DNA from: CAZTCJ01 sp964612085
Lineage (GTDB): Bacteria > Pseudomonadota > Alphaproteobacteria > JAJFIK01
Assembly: GCA_964612085.1 (NCBI GenBank)
Contig: CAZTCJ010000140.1
Span: 1-6,400, forward strand
Direction of reading: 5' to 3'
DNA: 6,400 nucleotides
The notes beneath the pieces were generated by a model. The model ran no database searches and had not been told where the DNA came from. It saw only the letters and a list, made by a program, of their open reading frames with translations. The translations under genes were made by a program, and so were the position numbers. This document shows, in pieces, positions 1 to 5,264 of this stretch. How positions within the stretch are numbered: the first letter of the stretch is position 1; each line of letters opens with the position of its first letter.

Positions 1-350
1 AGGATCAGCGCCATGGTCATGTCGGCGGTGTCCTCGGTCAGCACGCCCGGCGTGTTGGTCACCGTGATGCCCCGCCGCAAAGCCGTTTCCACGTCGATAT
101 TGTCGAAGCCGTTGCCGAAATTGGCGATCAGCCGAAGCTGCTCGCCCGCGCGGCTCAAAATCCGCGAATCGATCTTGTCGGTGATGGTCGGCACCAGGAT
201 TTCCGCCTGCGCCACCGCGTCCGCCAGATCTTCGGCGGACATGGGCGTATCGTCGTCGCGCAAGCGCGTGTCGAACAACTCGCGCATCCGCGTCTCGACA
301 GGGTCGGGCAGTTTGCGCGTCACAATTACAAGAGGCTTTTGTCGGGCCAT
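1..350 (-). CDS. D-isomer-specific 2-hydroxyacid dehydrogenase, N-terminal part (cut by window edge)
   Basis: NAD(P)-dependent oxidoreductases of this family interconvert 2-keto acids and D-2-hydroxy acids in the cytoplasm (glyoxylate/hydroxypyruvate reductase, phosphoglycerate dehydrogenase and relatives). About 116 residues are visible, beginning MARQKPLVIVTRKLP. That is the usual first beta strand of the substrate-binding domain. The family signature follows at residues 78-87 (NFGNGFDNID) and 99-110 (NTPGVLTEDTAD), the hinge leading into the NAD-binding domain. The Rossmann GxGxxG loop and the catalytic Arg/Glu/His lie beyond the left edge, so the exact substrate cannot be assigned; the glyoxylate reductase-like subgroup is my best guess. 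ATG at 350 was chosen because the family usually starts just before this strand. Its Shine-Dalgarno match is poor (an AGGA about 14 bases upstream). The gene is divergent from the SH3-domain gene. Confidence 0.9.
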   Translation of the reverse strand, partial: MARQKPLVIVTRKLPDPVETRMRELFDTRLRDDDTPMSAEDLADAVAQAEILVPTITDKIDSRILSRAGEQLRLIANFGNGFDNIDVETALRRGITVTNTPGVLTEDTADMTMALI

Positions 351-369
351 CGCTGGTGTCGGAATCCTA

Positions 370-398
370 GAGCTATCGCCGGTGCCGGCCACTCTCAA
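370..398 (-). promoter_or_regulatory. Candidate sigma70-type promoter for the 2-hydroxyacid dehydrogenase
   Basis: On the minus strand, TTGAGA (393-398) matches the -35 consensus at five of six positions. After exactly 17 bases it is followed by TAGCTC (370-375), a poor -10. Transcription would start near 363, giving a very short leader before the ATG at 350. Alphaproteobacterial -10 boxes are often degenerate, but this is a by-eye match only. Confidence 0.27.
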
Positions 399-515
399 AG
401 CTCTACCAGACCCGCCCGCGCGAGACAAAGGATTACACGCTGGCGGCGTTCAGCCTGTCCATGGTTTCGCCGGAATCGTTCCGTTCGATTTTATCTGCAA
501 CCGTCCGGCATGCGC

Positions 516-544
516 TTGACCGCAAGGGAGGGACGCGGTTAAGC
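516..544 (+). promoter_or_regulatory. Candidate sigma70-type promoter for the SH3-domain gene
   Basis: TTGACC (516-521) matches the -35 consensus at five of six positions and is followed after 17 bases by TTAAGC (539-544), a weak -10. Transcription would start around 551, leaving a leader of about 50 bases before the SH3-domain gene. This is the best -35-like element I saw on the plus strand of the 351-599 spacer. No small gene or repeat was recognised in the rest of that spacer. Confidence 0.3.
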
Positions 545-584
545 ATCGCGGCTGCCGGGGTAGCCTGGTTCCGTTCCATCGTTC

Positions 585-589
585 GGGAG
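585..589 (+). promoter_or_regulatory. Ribosome binding site deciding the SH3-domain gene start
   Basis: GGGAG lies one base before an ATG at 591 but ten bases before the in-frame ATG at 600. A second purine run, GGAGAG, sits at 593-598 directly against the 600 ATG. A one-base gap is too short for a ribosome, so the spacing favours initiation at 600. Confidence 0.45.
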
Positions 590-599
590 TATGGAGAGA

Positions 600-1211
600 A
601 TGGATCGCACCCCTATTGTCCGCCGTCTTGGCGCCGTGCTGACACGCAAGGAACGCGGCACGCCATTCGTGCTGCGCGGCCTTTTGTTTGTCCTCGGACT
701 GGCGGTCCTGGCGACGGCCCTTGCCGCGCCTGTGCTGACGCAAGACAGCCGCGCCCAGACCAATGCGCGGGTCACGGCCCAGCAGATCGGTCCCTCAGGC
801 CTGCCGGTGCCCCGCTTCGTTTCGTTGCGGCGCAACGAGGTCAATCTGCGCCGGGGCCCCAGCGTCAATCACGCCATCGAATGGGTCTACCGCAACTTCG
901 CGGGCCTGCCCGTGCTCGTGGTGGCCGAAGCGGATCTGTGGCGTAAGATCGAGGATCACGAAGGGGTGACCGGCTGGGTCCATGGCAGCCTGCTCGACGG
1001 CACCCGGACCGCGCGGATCGTCAGCGGCACCCAGGCCCTGCGCTCGGAACCCAAGACCGGCGCCTCCGCCTTGGCCCAGGTGGAAAGCGGCGCTATCGGC
1101 CGCCTGGAACGGTGCGAAACCGAATGGTGCCAAGTGACCTTCGACGATGTCAGCGGATGGATGCCGCGCGAGCAAATCTGGGGCGTCCTGCCCGATGAGG
1201 ACGTGGACTAG
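600..1211 (+). CDS. Exported or membrane-anchored protein with two bacterial SH3-like (SH3b) repeats
   Basis: This 203-residue protein has a basic N-terminus and a hydrophobic stretch at about residues 23-46 ending in LAAP. It therefore looks like a signal anchor or uncleaved signal peptide with the rest in the periplasm. Two SH3b units follow. The first, about 72-133, contains VNLRRGPS and GWVHGSLL. The second, about 140-196, contains ALRSEPK and GWMPREQIWG. The pattern fits the SH3_4-type alphaproteobacterial proteins that are sometimes wrongly labelled as aspartyl-tRNA synthetase. SH3b domains commonly bind peptidoglycan or peptides, so a cell-envelope role is plausible but unproven. Cys172 and Cys177 (CETEWC) in the second repeat could form a disulfide. 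An ATG at 591 in the same frame would add three residues. The gene ends two bases from the stop of the convergent irr. Confidence 0.85.
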   Translation: MDRTPIVRRLGAVLTRKERGTPFVLRGLLFVLGLAVLATALAAPVLTQDSRAQTNARVTAQQIGPSGLPVPRFVSLRRNEVNLRRGPSVNHAIEWVYRNFAGLPVLVVAEADLWRKIEDHEGVTGWVHGSLLDGTRTARIVSGTQALRSEPKTGASALAQVESGAIGRLERCETEWCQVTFDDVSGWMPREQIWGVLPDEDVD

Positions 1212-1213
1212 AG

Positions 1214-1687
1214 TCAGCTTACCTTACGTTTGGCGCGCAGACGCACGATCACATCGACGCTTTCGACTTCCATGCCGTGGGGCACGGCGATGCGGCCCGC
1301 GATATCGGGCCCGTCGTCGGGCATATCGGCCAATTCGCCCGTATCCCCGAAATAATAATGGCCATGATGGCTGGTGTTGGTGTCGAAAAAGGCCCTGGCG
1401 CAATCAACCGCCACCTGCCGGACGAGGCCGGCTTCGCGCAATTGGTGCAGGGTGTTGTAAACGGTCGCCAGCGAGACCGCCATGCCGTGCCCGCGCGCCT
1501 CGCCATAAAGCATTTCCGCCGTCACATGGCGGTCACCCTGGCCGAACAGCAGGCAGTAAAGGGCGATGCGCTGGCGGGTCGGACGCAGACCGGCATCCCG
1601 CAGGCGCCGGGCGGCGTCAAGCGGCGCATAACCGGTCAGTCTGGACCGCTCCGCCTTGTGCGGAGATATGGACGGTGCCTTGTTCAT
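1214..1687 (-). CDS. irr: Irr-type iron response transcriptional regulator (Fur superfamily)
   Basis: Cytoplasmic DNA-binding regulator of iron and heme homeostasis, 157 residues. The winged helix covers about residues 22-92, with the Irr/Fur hallmarks AGLRPTRQR (32-40), TAEMLYGEA (56-64) and VSLATVYNTL (71-80). The dimerisation/metal part contains FFDTN (100-104) and the His-rich HHGHYYF (107-113), and ends in VIVRLRAKRK. Unlike typical Fur or Zur, it has no CxxC zinc motifs; its only cysteines are 45 and 96. That supports Irr, which in known members senses heme status and represses or activates through iron control elements. The N-terminus has no Cys-Pro heme regulatory motif like that of Bradyrhizobium Irr, and the His cluster reads HHGH rather than the usual HHH run. 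A GGAAAAG purine run precedes the ATG. The gene is divergent from fabA, an arrangement I recall from rhizobia and Brucella. Confidence 0.9.
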   Translation of the reverse strand: MNKAPSISPHKAERSRLTGYAPLDAARRLRDAGLRPTRQRIALYCLLFGQGDRHVTAEMLYGEARGHGMAVSLATVYNTLHQLREAGLVRQVAVDCARAFFDTNTSHHGHYYFGDTGELADMPDDGPDIAGRIAVPHGMEVESVDVIVRLRAKRKVS

Positions 1688-1731
1688 GCGTTCTTTTCCA
1701 ACCCTGGCGAAACTGCTGCCTGCGTAGTCTC

Positions 1732-1760
1732 GACATCGGTCCGAAGGCGCCTCTTGTCAA
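1732..1760 (-). promoter_or_regulatory. Candidate promoter for irr
   Basis: A perfect TTGACA -35 element lies on the minus strand (1755-1760). After 17 bases comes GATGTC (1732-1737), a weak -10. Transcription would start around 1725, giving a leader of about 40 bases before the irr ATG at 1687. The -35 is convincing but the -10 is poor. No palindrome resembling an iron control element was seen around it. Confidence 0.4.
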
Positions 1761-1885
1761 GGCGAGGCCACGGACCCGGCCAGCCTGCGTGCATGCGGCG
1801 GCTATTCGCGGCATATTGAAAATGTTAGGCCATTAAAGAGGCGGGACAATCGCCATATCAGGGAAGAAACGAACAGCAGGACGCC

Positions 1886-2398
1886 ATGGAAAACCGAAAA
1901 GACAGCTACGACTATGACGACCTGATCCGGTGCGGTCATGGGGACTTGTTCGGCCCCGGCAATGCCCGCTTGCCTTTGCCGCCCATGCTGATGATGGACC
2001 GCGTCACCCATATCTCCGAGGATGGCGGCAAGAACGGGCGCGGGCTGGTTGTCGCCGAACTCGATATCAACCCGGATCTGTGGTTTTTCGCCTGCCATTT
2101 CGAATCCGACCCGGTGATGCCCGGCGCGCTGGGTCTCGACGCCCTGTGGCAGCTTCTGGGCTTTCATCTGGGCTGGCTGGGCCATCCCGGCAAAGGCCGC
2201 GCCTTCGGTGTCAGCGATGTCAAATTCGCCAACCAGGTGGTGCCCAGCGTCAAAAAGCTGACCTATGAGGTCCACATCAAACGGGTCATGGCCAGCAAAC
2301 TTGTTCTGGGCATCGCCGACGGCATCATGAAAATAGATGGCGAACCCGGCTACACGGCCGAGGGCCTGAAAGTCGGCCTTTTCACGGAAGAGGCCTGA
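1886..2398 (+). CDS. fabA: 3-hydroxydecanoyl-ACP dehydratase/isomerase FabA
   Basis: FabA dehydrates 3-hydroxyacyl-ACP and isomerises trans-2- to cis-3-decenoyl-ACP, the step that commits carbon to unsaturated fatty acids in the cytoplasm. The protein has 170 residues, close to the 172 of E. coli FabA, and aligns along its whole length by eye. His71 in ACHFESDPVMPG and Asp85 in LGLDALWQLLGF are the expected catalytic pair. LPPMLMMDR (30-39 region), GRAFGVSDVKF and the C-terminal LKVGLFTEE are further family signatures. They separate it from FabZ, which is shorter and carries Glu at the Asp position. CAGGA at 1877-1881 precedes the ATG by four bases. It is the first gene of the fabA-fabB-fabI cluster and lies 47 bases ahead of fabB. 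I could not find a convincing promoter in 1761-1885. Confidence 0.96.
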   Translation: MENRKDSYDYDDLIRCGHGDLFGPGNARLPLPPMLMMDRVTHISEDGGKNGRGLVVAELDINPDLWFFACHFESDPVMPGALGLDALWQLLGFHLGWLGHPGKGRAFGVSDVKFANQVVPSVKKLTYEVHIKRVMASKLVLGIADGIMKIDGEPGYTAEGLKVGLFTEEA

Positions 2399-2433
2399 AC
2401 CGATCGCTCCTTGATGGAGTGCCGTCCGACAGA

Positions 2434-2440
2434 AGAGGTG
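2434..2440 (+). promoter_or_regulatory. Ribosome binding site deciding the fabB start
   Basis: AGAGGTG sits five bases before the ATG at 2446. An upstream in-frame GTG at 2419 and an out-of-frame ATG at 2442 are also available. The spacing, and the fact that FabB/FabF proteins begin directly with RRVVVTGMG, place the start at 2446. Confidence 0.7.
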
Positions 2441-2445
2441 AATGC

Positions 2446-3663
2446 ATGAGACGGGTTGTCGTCACGGGCATGGGCGTCGTTTGCAGCATCGGCAATTCGG
2501 TGGCCGAAACAGCGGAATCCCTGCGCCTGGGACGCTCCGGCGTCGAATTCGTGCCCGAATATGCCGAACTGGGCTTCCGCTGCCATGTGCATGGCTCGAT
2601 CAAGCTCGATCTGGAACAGGTGCTCGACCGCAAGACCCGGCGTTTCATGGGCGACGGCGCGGCCTATGCCTATATCGCCATGAGCGAGGCCCTGGCCGAC
2701 TCCGGCCTTGAGGAAAAAGACGTGGTCAATGAGCGCACGGGCCTGATCGTGGGCTCCGGCGGCCCCTCCACCAAGGCCATTGTCGAAGCCGCCGACATCA
2801 CCCGCGAAAAAGGCCCCAAACGGGTCGGCCCCACGCAAGTGCCCAAGGCCATGTCGAGCACCTGCTCGGCGACGCTCGCCACGCCGTTTAAAATCAAAGG
2901 CGTCAACTATTCCATCAGCTCCGCCTGTTCGACCTCCAGCCATTGCATCGGCAATGCCTATGAGTTGATCCAATGGGGCAAGCAGGATGTGATGTTCGCC
3001 GGCGGCGGCGAGGCGCTGGAATGGACCCTGTCGGTGCTGTTCGACGCCATGGGCGCCATGTCGTCCAAATACAACGACACGCCCGCGAGCGCGAGCCGGG
3101 CCTATGACGCCAACCGGGACGGCTTCGTGATCTCCGGCGGCGGCGGCATTCTCGTCCTCGAAGAGCTGGAACACGCCAAGGCGCGCGGTGCCAAGATCTA
3201 TGGGGAAATCATCGGCTACGGCGCCAATTCCGACGGTTTCGACATGGTCGCGCCATCAGGCGAGGGCGCGGTGCGCTGCATGCGCCAGGCGCTTTCCACC
3301 GTCACCGAGCCGATCGACTACATCAACCCGCACGCCACCTCGACGCCCGTGGGCGACGAACGCGAAGTGGAAGCCCTGCGCGAGGTCTTCGGCGACAAGA
3401 TCCCGCCGATCAGCGCCACCAAATCGCTCACGGGCCATTCCCAAGGGGCCACCGGCGCCCATGAGGCGATCTATTCCCTGATCATGATGCGCGACCGCTT
3501 CATTCCGGCCTCCGCCCATATCGACACCATCGATCCGGATTTCGCCGATATGCCCATCGTGCGGGAGCTTCGCGAGAACGTGGATCTCAACACCGTGCTT
3601 TCCAACAGCTTCGGTTTCGGCGGCACCAACGCGGCGCTGGTATTCCGCCGGTATCAGGCGTAG
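2446..3663 (+). CDS. fabB: Beta-ketoacyl-ACP synthase I FabB
   Basis: FabB condenses malonyl-ACP with acyl-ACP. In the FabA pathway it elongates cis-3-decenoyl-ACP, so it is needed for unsaturated fatty acids. The protein has 405 residues, against 406 in E. coli. It starts with the thiolase-fold strand MRRVVVTGMG. The nucleophile is Cys161 in SSACSTSSHC. The two catalytic histidines are His296 in NPHATSTPVGD and His331 in LTGHSQGATG, with Lys326 in ATKSLTG. The C-terminal SNSFGFGGTNA loop (386-396) is intact. The Ala after the first catalytic His replaces the Gly usual in E. coli (NSHGTSTP). Its pairing with fabA supports FabB rather than FabF. It lies 47 bases after fabA and 90 bases before fabI, with no convincing terminator between, so co-transcription is likely. 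Confidence 0.95.
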   Translation: MRRVVVTGMGVVCSIGNSVAETAESLRLGRSGVEFVPEYAELGFRCHVHGSIKLDLEQVLDRKTRRFMGDGAAYAYIAMSEALADSGLEEKDVVNERTGLIVGSGGPSTKAIVEAADITREKGPKRVGPTQVPKAMSSTCSATLATPFKIKGVNYSISSACSTSSHCIGNAYELIQWGKQDVMFAGGGEALEWTLSVLFDAMGAMSSKYNDTPASASRAYDANRDGFVISGGGGILVLEELEHAKARGAKIYGEIIGYGANSDGFDMVAPSGEGAVRCMRQALSTVTEPIDYINPHATSTPVGDEREVEALREVFGDKIPPISATKSLTGHSQGATGAHEAIYSLIMMRDRFIPASAHIDTIDPDFADMPIVRELRENVDLNTVLSNSFGFGGTNAALVFRRYQA

Positions 3664-3740
3664 TCTGCGGCGCTCAATTTCCCATAACGTGCGTTCGGCT
3701 GCGGTTGAGTCTGCGCCGTGCCGTTAGTGGTTTCATAGAA

Positions 3741-3746
3741 AGTGGA
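3741..3746 (+). promoter_or_regulatory. Ribosome binding site deciding the fabI start
   Basis: AGTGGA ends seven bases before the ATG at 3754. An in-frame GTG at 3742 overlaps this element and has no good purine tract of its own, so the ATG is the more likely start. Confidence 0.5.
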
Positions 3747-3753
3747 CCCGCAG

Positions 3754-4638
3754 ATGAGCGATCTCATTCTCACCGGCGATCTGATGAAAGGCCGCAAGGG
3801 CCTCGTCATGGGCGTCGCCAACGACCATTCCATCGCCTGGGGCATTGCCCGGGTGCTCGCCGCCCATGGCGCGGAGATGGCGTTTACCTATCAGAACGAA
3901 GCCTTCGAGCGCCGCGTTCGTCCGCTGGCGGAGTCTCTGGCGCGGGACGGCGCCAACACGTCGCTGGTTCTGCCCTGCGATGTCTCCGACGAGGCGAGCC
4001 TCGACGCTCTGACGAAAGCGCTGGAAGACCAGTGGGGCGCGCTCGACTTCGTCATTCACGCGGTGGCCTATTCGGACAAGAACGAGTTGAAGGGCCGCTA
4101 CGTCGATACCACCCGGAACAATTTCCGGCACTCGCTGGAAATCTCCTGTTATTCGTTCACGGATCTTGCCCGCCGCTTGGAACCCCTGCTGTTGAAAAGC
4201 CAAGCGCCGGGCGGACCGGGCCTGATCACGCTGACCTATTCCGGGGCCGTCCGTGTCATGCCGAATTATAACGTCATGGGCGTGGCCAAGGCCGCCCTGG
4301 AGGCGAGCGTGCGCTATCTCGCCGCCGATCTGGGCCTCAATGGCATCCGCGTCAATGCGATTTCCGCAGGGCCCATGCGCACGCTGGCGGGTTCGGCCAT
4401 CGGGGACGCGCGCATGGTCTTCAAATGGAACCGCATGCATGCGGCCTTGAAGAAGAATGTCGACCTGGACGAAGTGGGCGGCGCGGCGCTTTATCTGTTG
4501 TCGGATCTGTCCGCGGGCGTCACCGGCGAAATCCACTATGTGGATTCCGGCTACAACATCATCGGCATGCCCCGTGTCGCCGACCTGAAAGAGCAGGGCA
4601 TGAGCGAGTCCGACCTGAAAAACGGCGGCGGAGCGTAG
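3754..4638 (+). CDS. fabI: Enoyl-ACP reductase FabI (NADH-dependent, SDR fold)
   Basis: FabI reduces trans-2-enoyl-ACP to acyl-ACP, the last step of each fatty acid elongation cycle, and is the target of triclosan in sensitive bacteria. The protein has 294 residues, longer than the 262 of E. coli, with extra sequence at both ends and a short insertion at about 147-154 (KSQAPGGP). The cofactor-binding start GRKGLVMGVANDHSIAWG (13-30) is the FabI version of the SDR glycine motif. The active site is Tyr162 (LTYSGA), Tyr172 and Lys179 in PNYNVMGVAKA. RVNAISAGPMRTLA and LSDLSAGVTGEIHYVDSG are typical of the family. Ala105 (HAVAYSDK) sits where E. coli has Gly93, as in the rhizobial proteins I recall. 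It is the last gene of the fab cluster; a GTG at 3742 would add four residues. Confidence 0.95.
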   Translation: MSDLILTGDLMKGRKGLVMGVANDHSIAWGIARVLAAHGAEMAFTYQNEAFERRVRPLAESLARDGANTSLVLPCDVSDEASLDALTKALEDQWGALDFVIHAVAYSDKNELKGRYVDTTRNNFRHSLEISCYSFTDLARRLEPLLLKSQAPGGPGLITLTYSGAVRVMPNYNVMGVAKAALEASVRYLAADLGLNGIRVNAISAGPMRTLAGSAIGDARMVFKWNRMHAALKKNVDLDEVGGAALYLLSDLSAGVTGEIHYVDSGYNIIGMPRVADLKEQGMSESDLKNGGGA

Positions 4639-4797
4639 ATTTCAATTGTCATCCTGGATAGCGCGCTTCAGCAATAATATCTTCTATCGTCTCATCCGGA
4701 TCGGCCGGACCGCTGGCAGTCCCTTCGCCCTAAAGCCGCCGAACCGATTCGACAGACTGGTCTGACGGCAAATTATTTTCTCCTATCGCGGACGACA
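4639..4797. other. Convergent intergenic spacer between fabI and the VOC gene
   Basis: The 159 bases between the two stop codons hold no open frame I can support. Two small inverted repeats occur: TCCGG/CCGGA at 4695-4709 and CAGAC/GTCTG at 4753-4764. Neither is followed by a proper U tract on either strand. How transcription of the fab cluster and the VOC gene ends here is not evident. Confidence 0.6.
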
Positions 4798-5190
4798 TCA
4801 CTTCTGCCCTTCTTCGCCCTTGGGCTCCCACAGCTCGATGCGGTTGCCTTCCGGATCCATGATCCAGCCGAAACGGCCGTACTCACAATCCTCGACCTTG
4901 TCATCCACGGTCACGCCCTCGGCGCGCAAGGCCGCAAGCACAGCATCGAGATCATCCACCCGGAAATTCAGCATGTGCTCTTTCTTGGACGGCTCAAAAT
5001 AATCCGTATCGGGCTGGAAAAAGCCGAAGATCGTGGCGCCGACCCGCTCCGGATTGTCCTTGTCCCGCCAGGTGAACATCGATCCGTATTCATTCATATC
5101 GAGGCCCAGATGACGGCCATACCACTCTTTGAGCTTCTCCGTGTCCTGGCATTTCATGAAAACACCGCCCAAACCGGTCACGCGGGTCAT
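4798..5190 (-). CDS. VOC-superfamily (glyoxalase/bleomycin resistance-fold) protein
   Basis: This 130-residue protein is the size of a single vicinal-oxygen-chelate unit with two beta-alpha-beta-beta-beta modules. Module 1 (about 5-60) has LGGVFMKCQDTEKLKEWYG and LGLDM. Module 2 (about 70-123) has HMLNFRVDDLDAVLAALRAEGV and RFGWIMDPEGNRIELWEP. His72 and Glu119 (or Glu122) occupy the usual metal-ligand positions of module 2. At the first ligand position near residues 8-10, however, the residues are Gly-Gly-Val rather than His. The reaction cannot be predicted: members include glyoxalases, dioxygenases, epimerases, drug-binding proteins and non-enzymatic proteins. The ATG has a strong GGAGGG-type Shine-Dalgarno five bases upstream. 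It lies downstream of pnp on the same strand, but the pnp terminator stands between them. Confidence 0.87.
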   Translation of the reverse strand: MTRVTGLGGVFMKCQDTEKLKEWYGRHLGLDMNEYGSMFTWRDKDNPERVGATIFGFFQPDTDYFEPSKKEHMLNFRVDDLDAVLAALRAEGVTVDDKVEDCEYGRFGWIMDPEGNRIELWEPKGEEGQK

Positions 5191-5210
5191 GACACCCTCC
5201 CTCTCGAACC

Positions 5211-5240
5211 AAAAAAGGCGCCCCCAAAAGGGAGCGCCTT
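5211..5240 (-). terminator. Rho-independent terminator of pnp
   Basis: Read on the minus strand, an 11-base-pair stem (arms 5230-5240 and 5215-5225, one T-G wobble) closes a TTTT loop at 5226-5229. It is followed by further Ts at 5211-5214, so the transcript would end in a six-U run. It begins 24 bases after the pnp stop codon. The downstream end is only about 20 bases before the VOC start codon. The hairpin also forms on the plus strand, but there is only a two-base T run after it, so it is directional. Confidence 0.88.
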
Positions 5241-5264
5241 CAATCTAGCATAAGGCAGGATCGA

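Noticed and set aside
13..519. Plus-strand open frame opposite the 2-hydroxyacid dehydrogenase
   Set aside because: The minus-strand dehydrogenase has clear family motifs; the plus-strand translation is Ser/Arg-rich with no recognisable domain.
1147..1836. Plus-strand open frame across irr and the irr-fabA spacer (229 codons)
   Set aside because: Its Arg/Pro/Cys-rich composition and full overlap with irr and the 3' end of the SH3 gene mark it as a shadow.
1816..1836. TTGAAA at 1816 as the fabA promoter -35
   Set aside because: No acceptable -10 lies 16-18 bases downstream. The best -10-like hexamer (GACAAT at 1845) is 23 bases away.
2405..2420. GCTCC/GGAGT hairpin between fabA and fabB
   Set aside because: The stem is too short and no U tract follows, so it does not argue against fabA-fabB co-transcription.
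2350..3174. Long open frame on the minus strand opposite fabA/fabB (274 codons)
   Set aside because: It is antisense to a FabB with all its catalytic residues, has low-complexity Ala/Gly/His-rich composition, and lacks a recognisable domain. It is a by-product of GC-rich codon use.
3733..4536. Open frame on the minus strand opposite fabI (267 codons)
   Set aside because: It lies fully opposite a clear FabI and resembles no family I know.
4695..4709. Inverted repeat TCCGG-ATCGG-CCGGA as terminator of the fab cluster
   Set aside because: The stem is only five base pairs and no T run follows it on either strand.
4753..4764. Palindrome CAGACTGGTCTG as terminator or operator
   Set aside because: The stem is four or five pairs and the nearest T-rich stretch is over ten bases away. 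A lone short palindrome is expected by chance.
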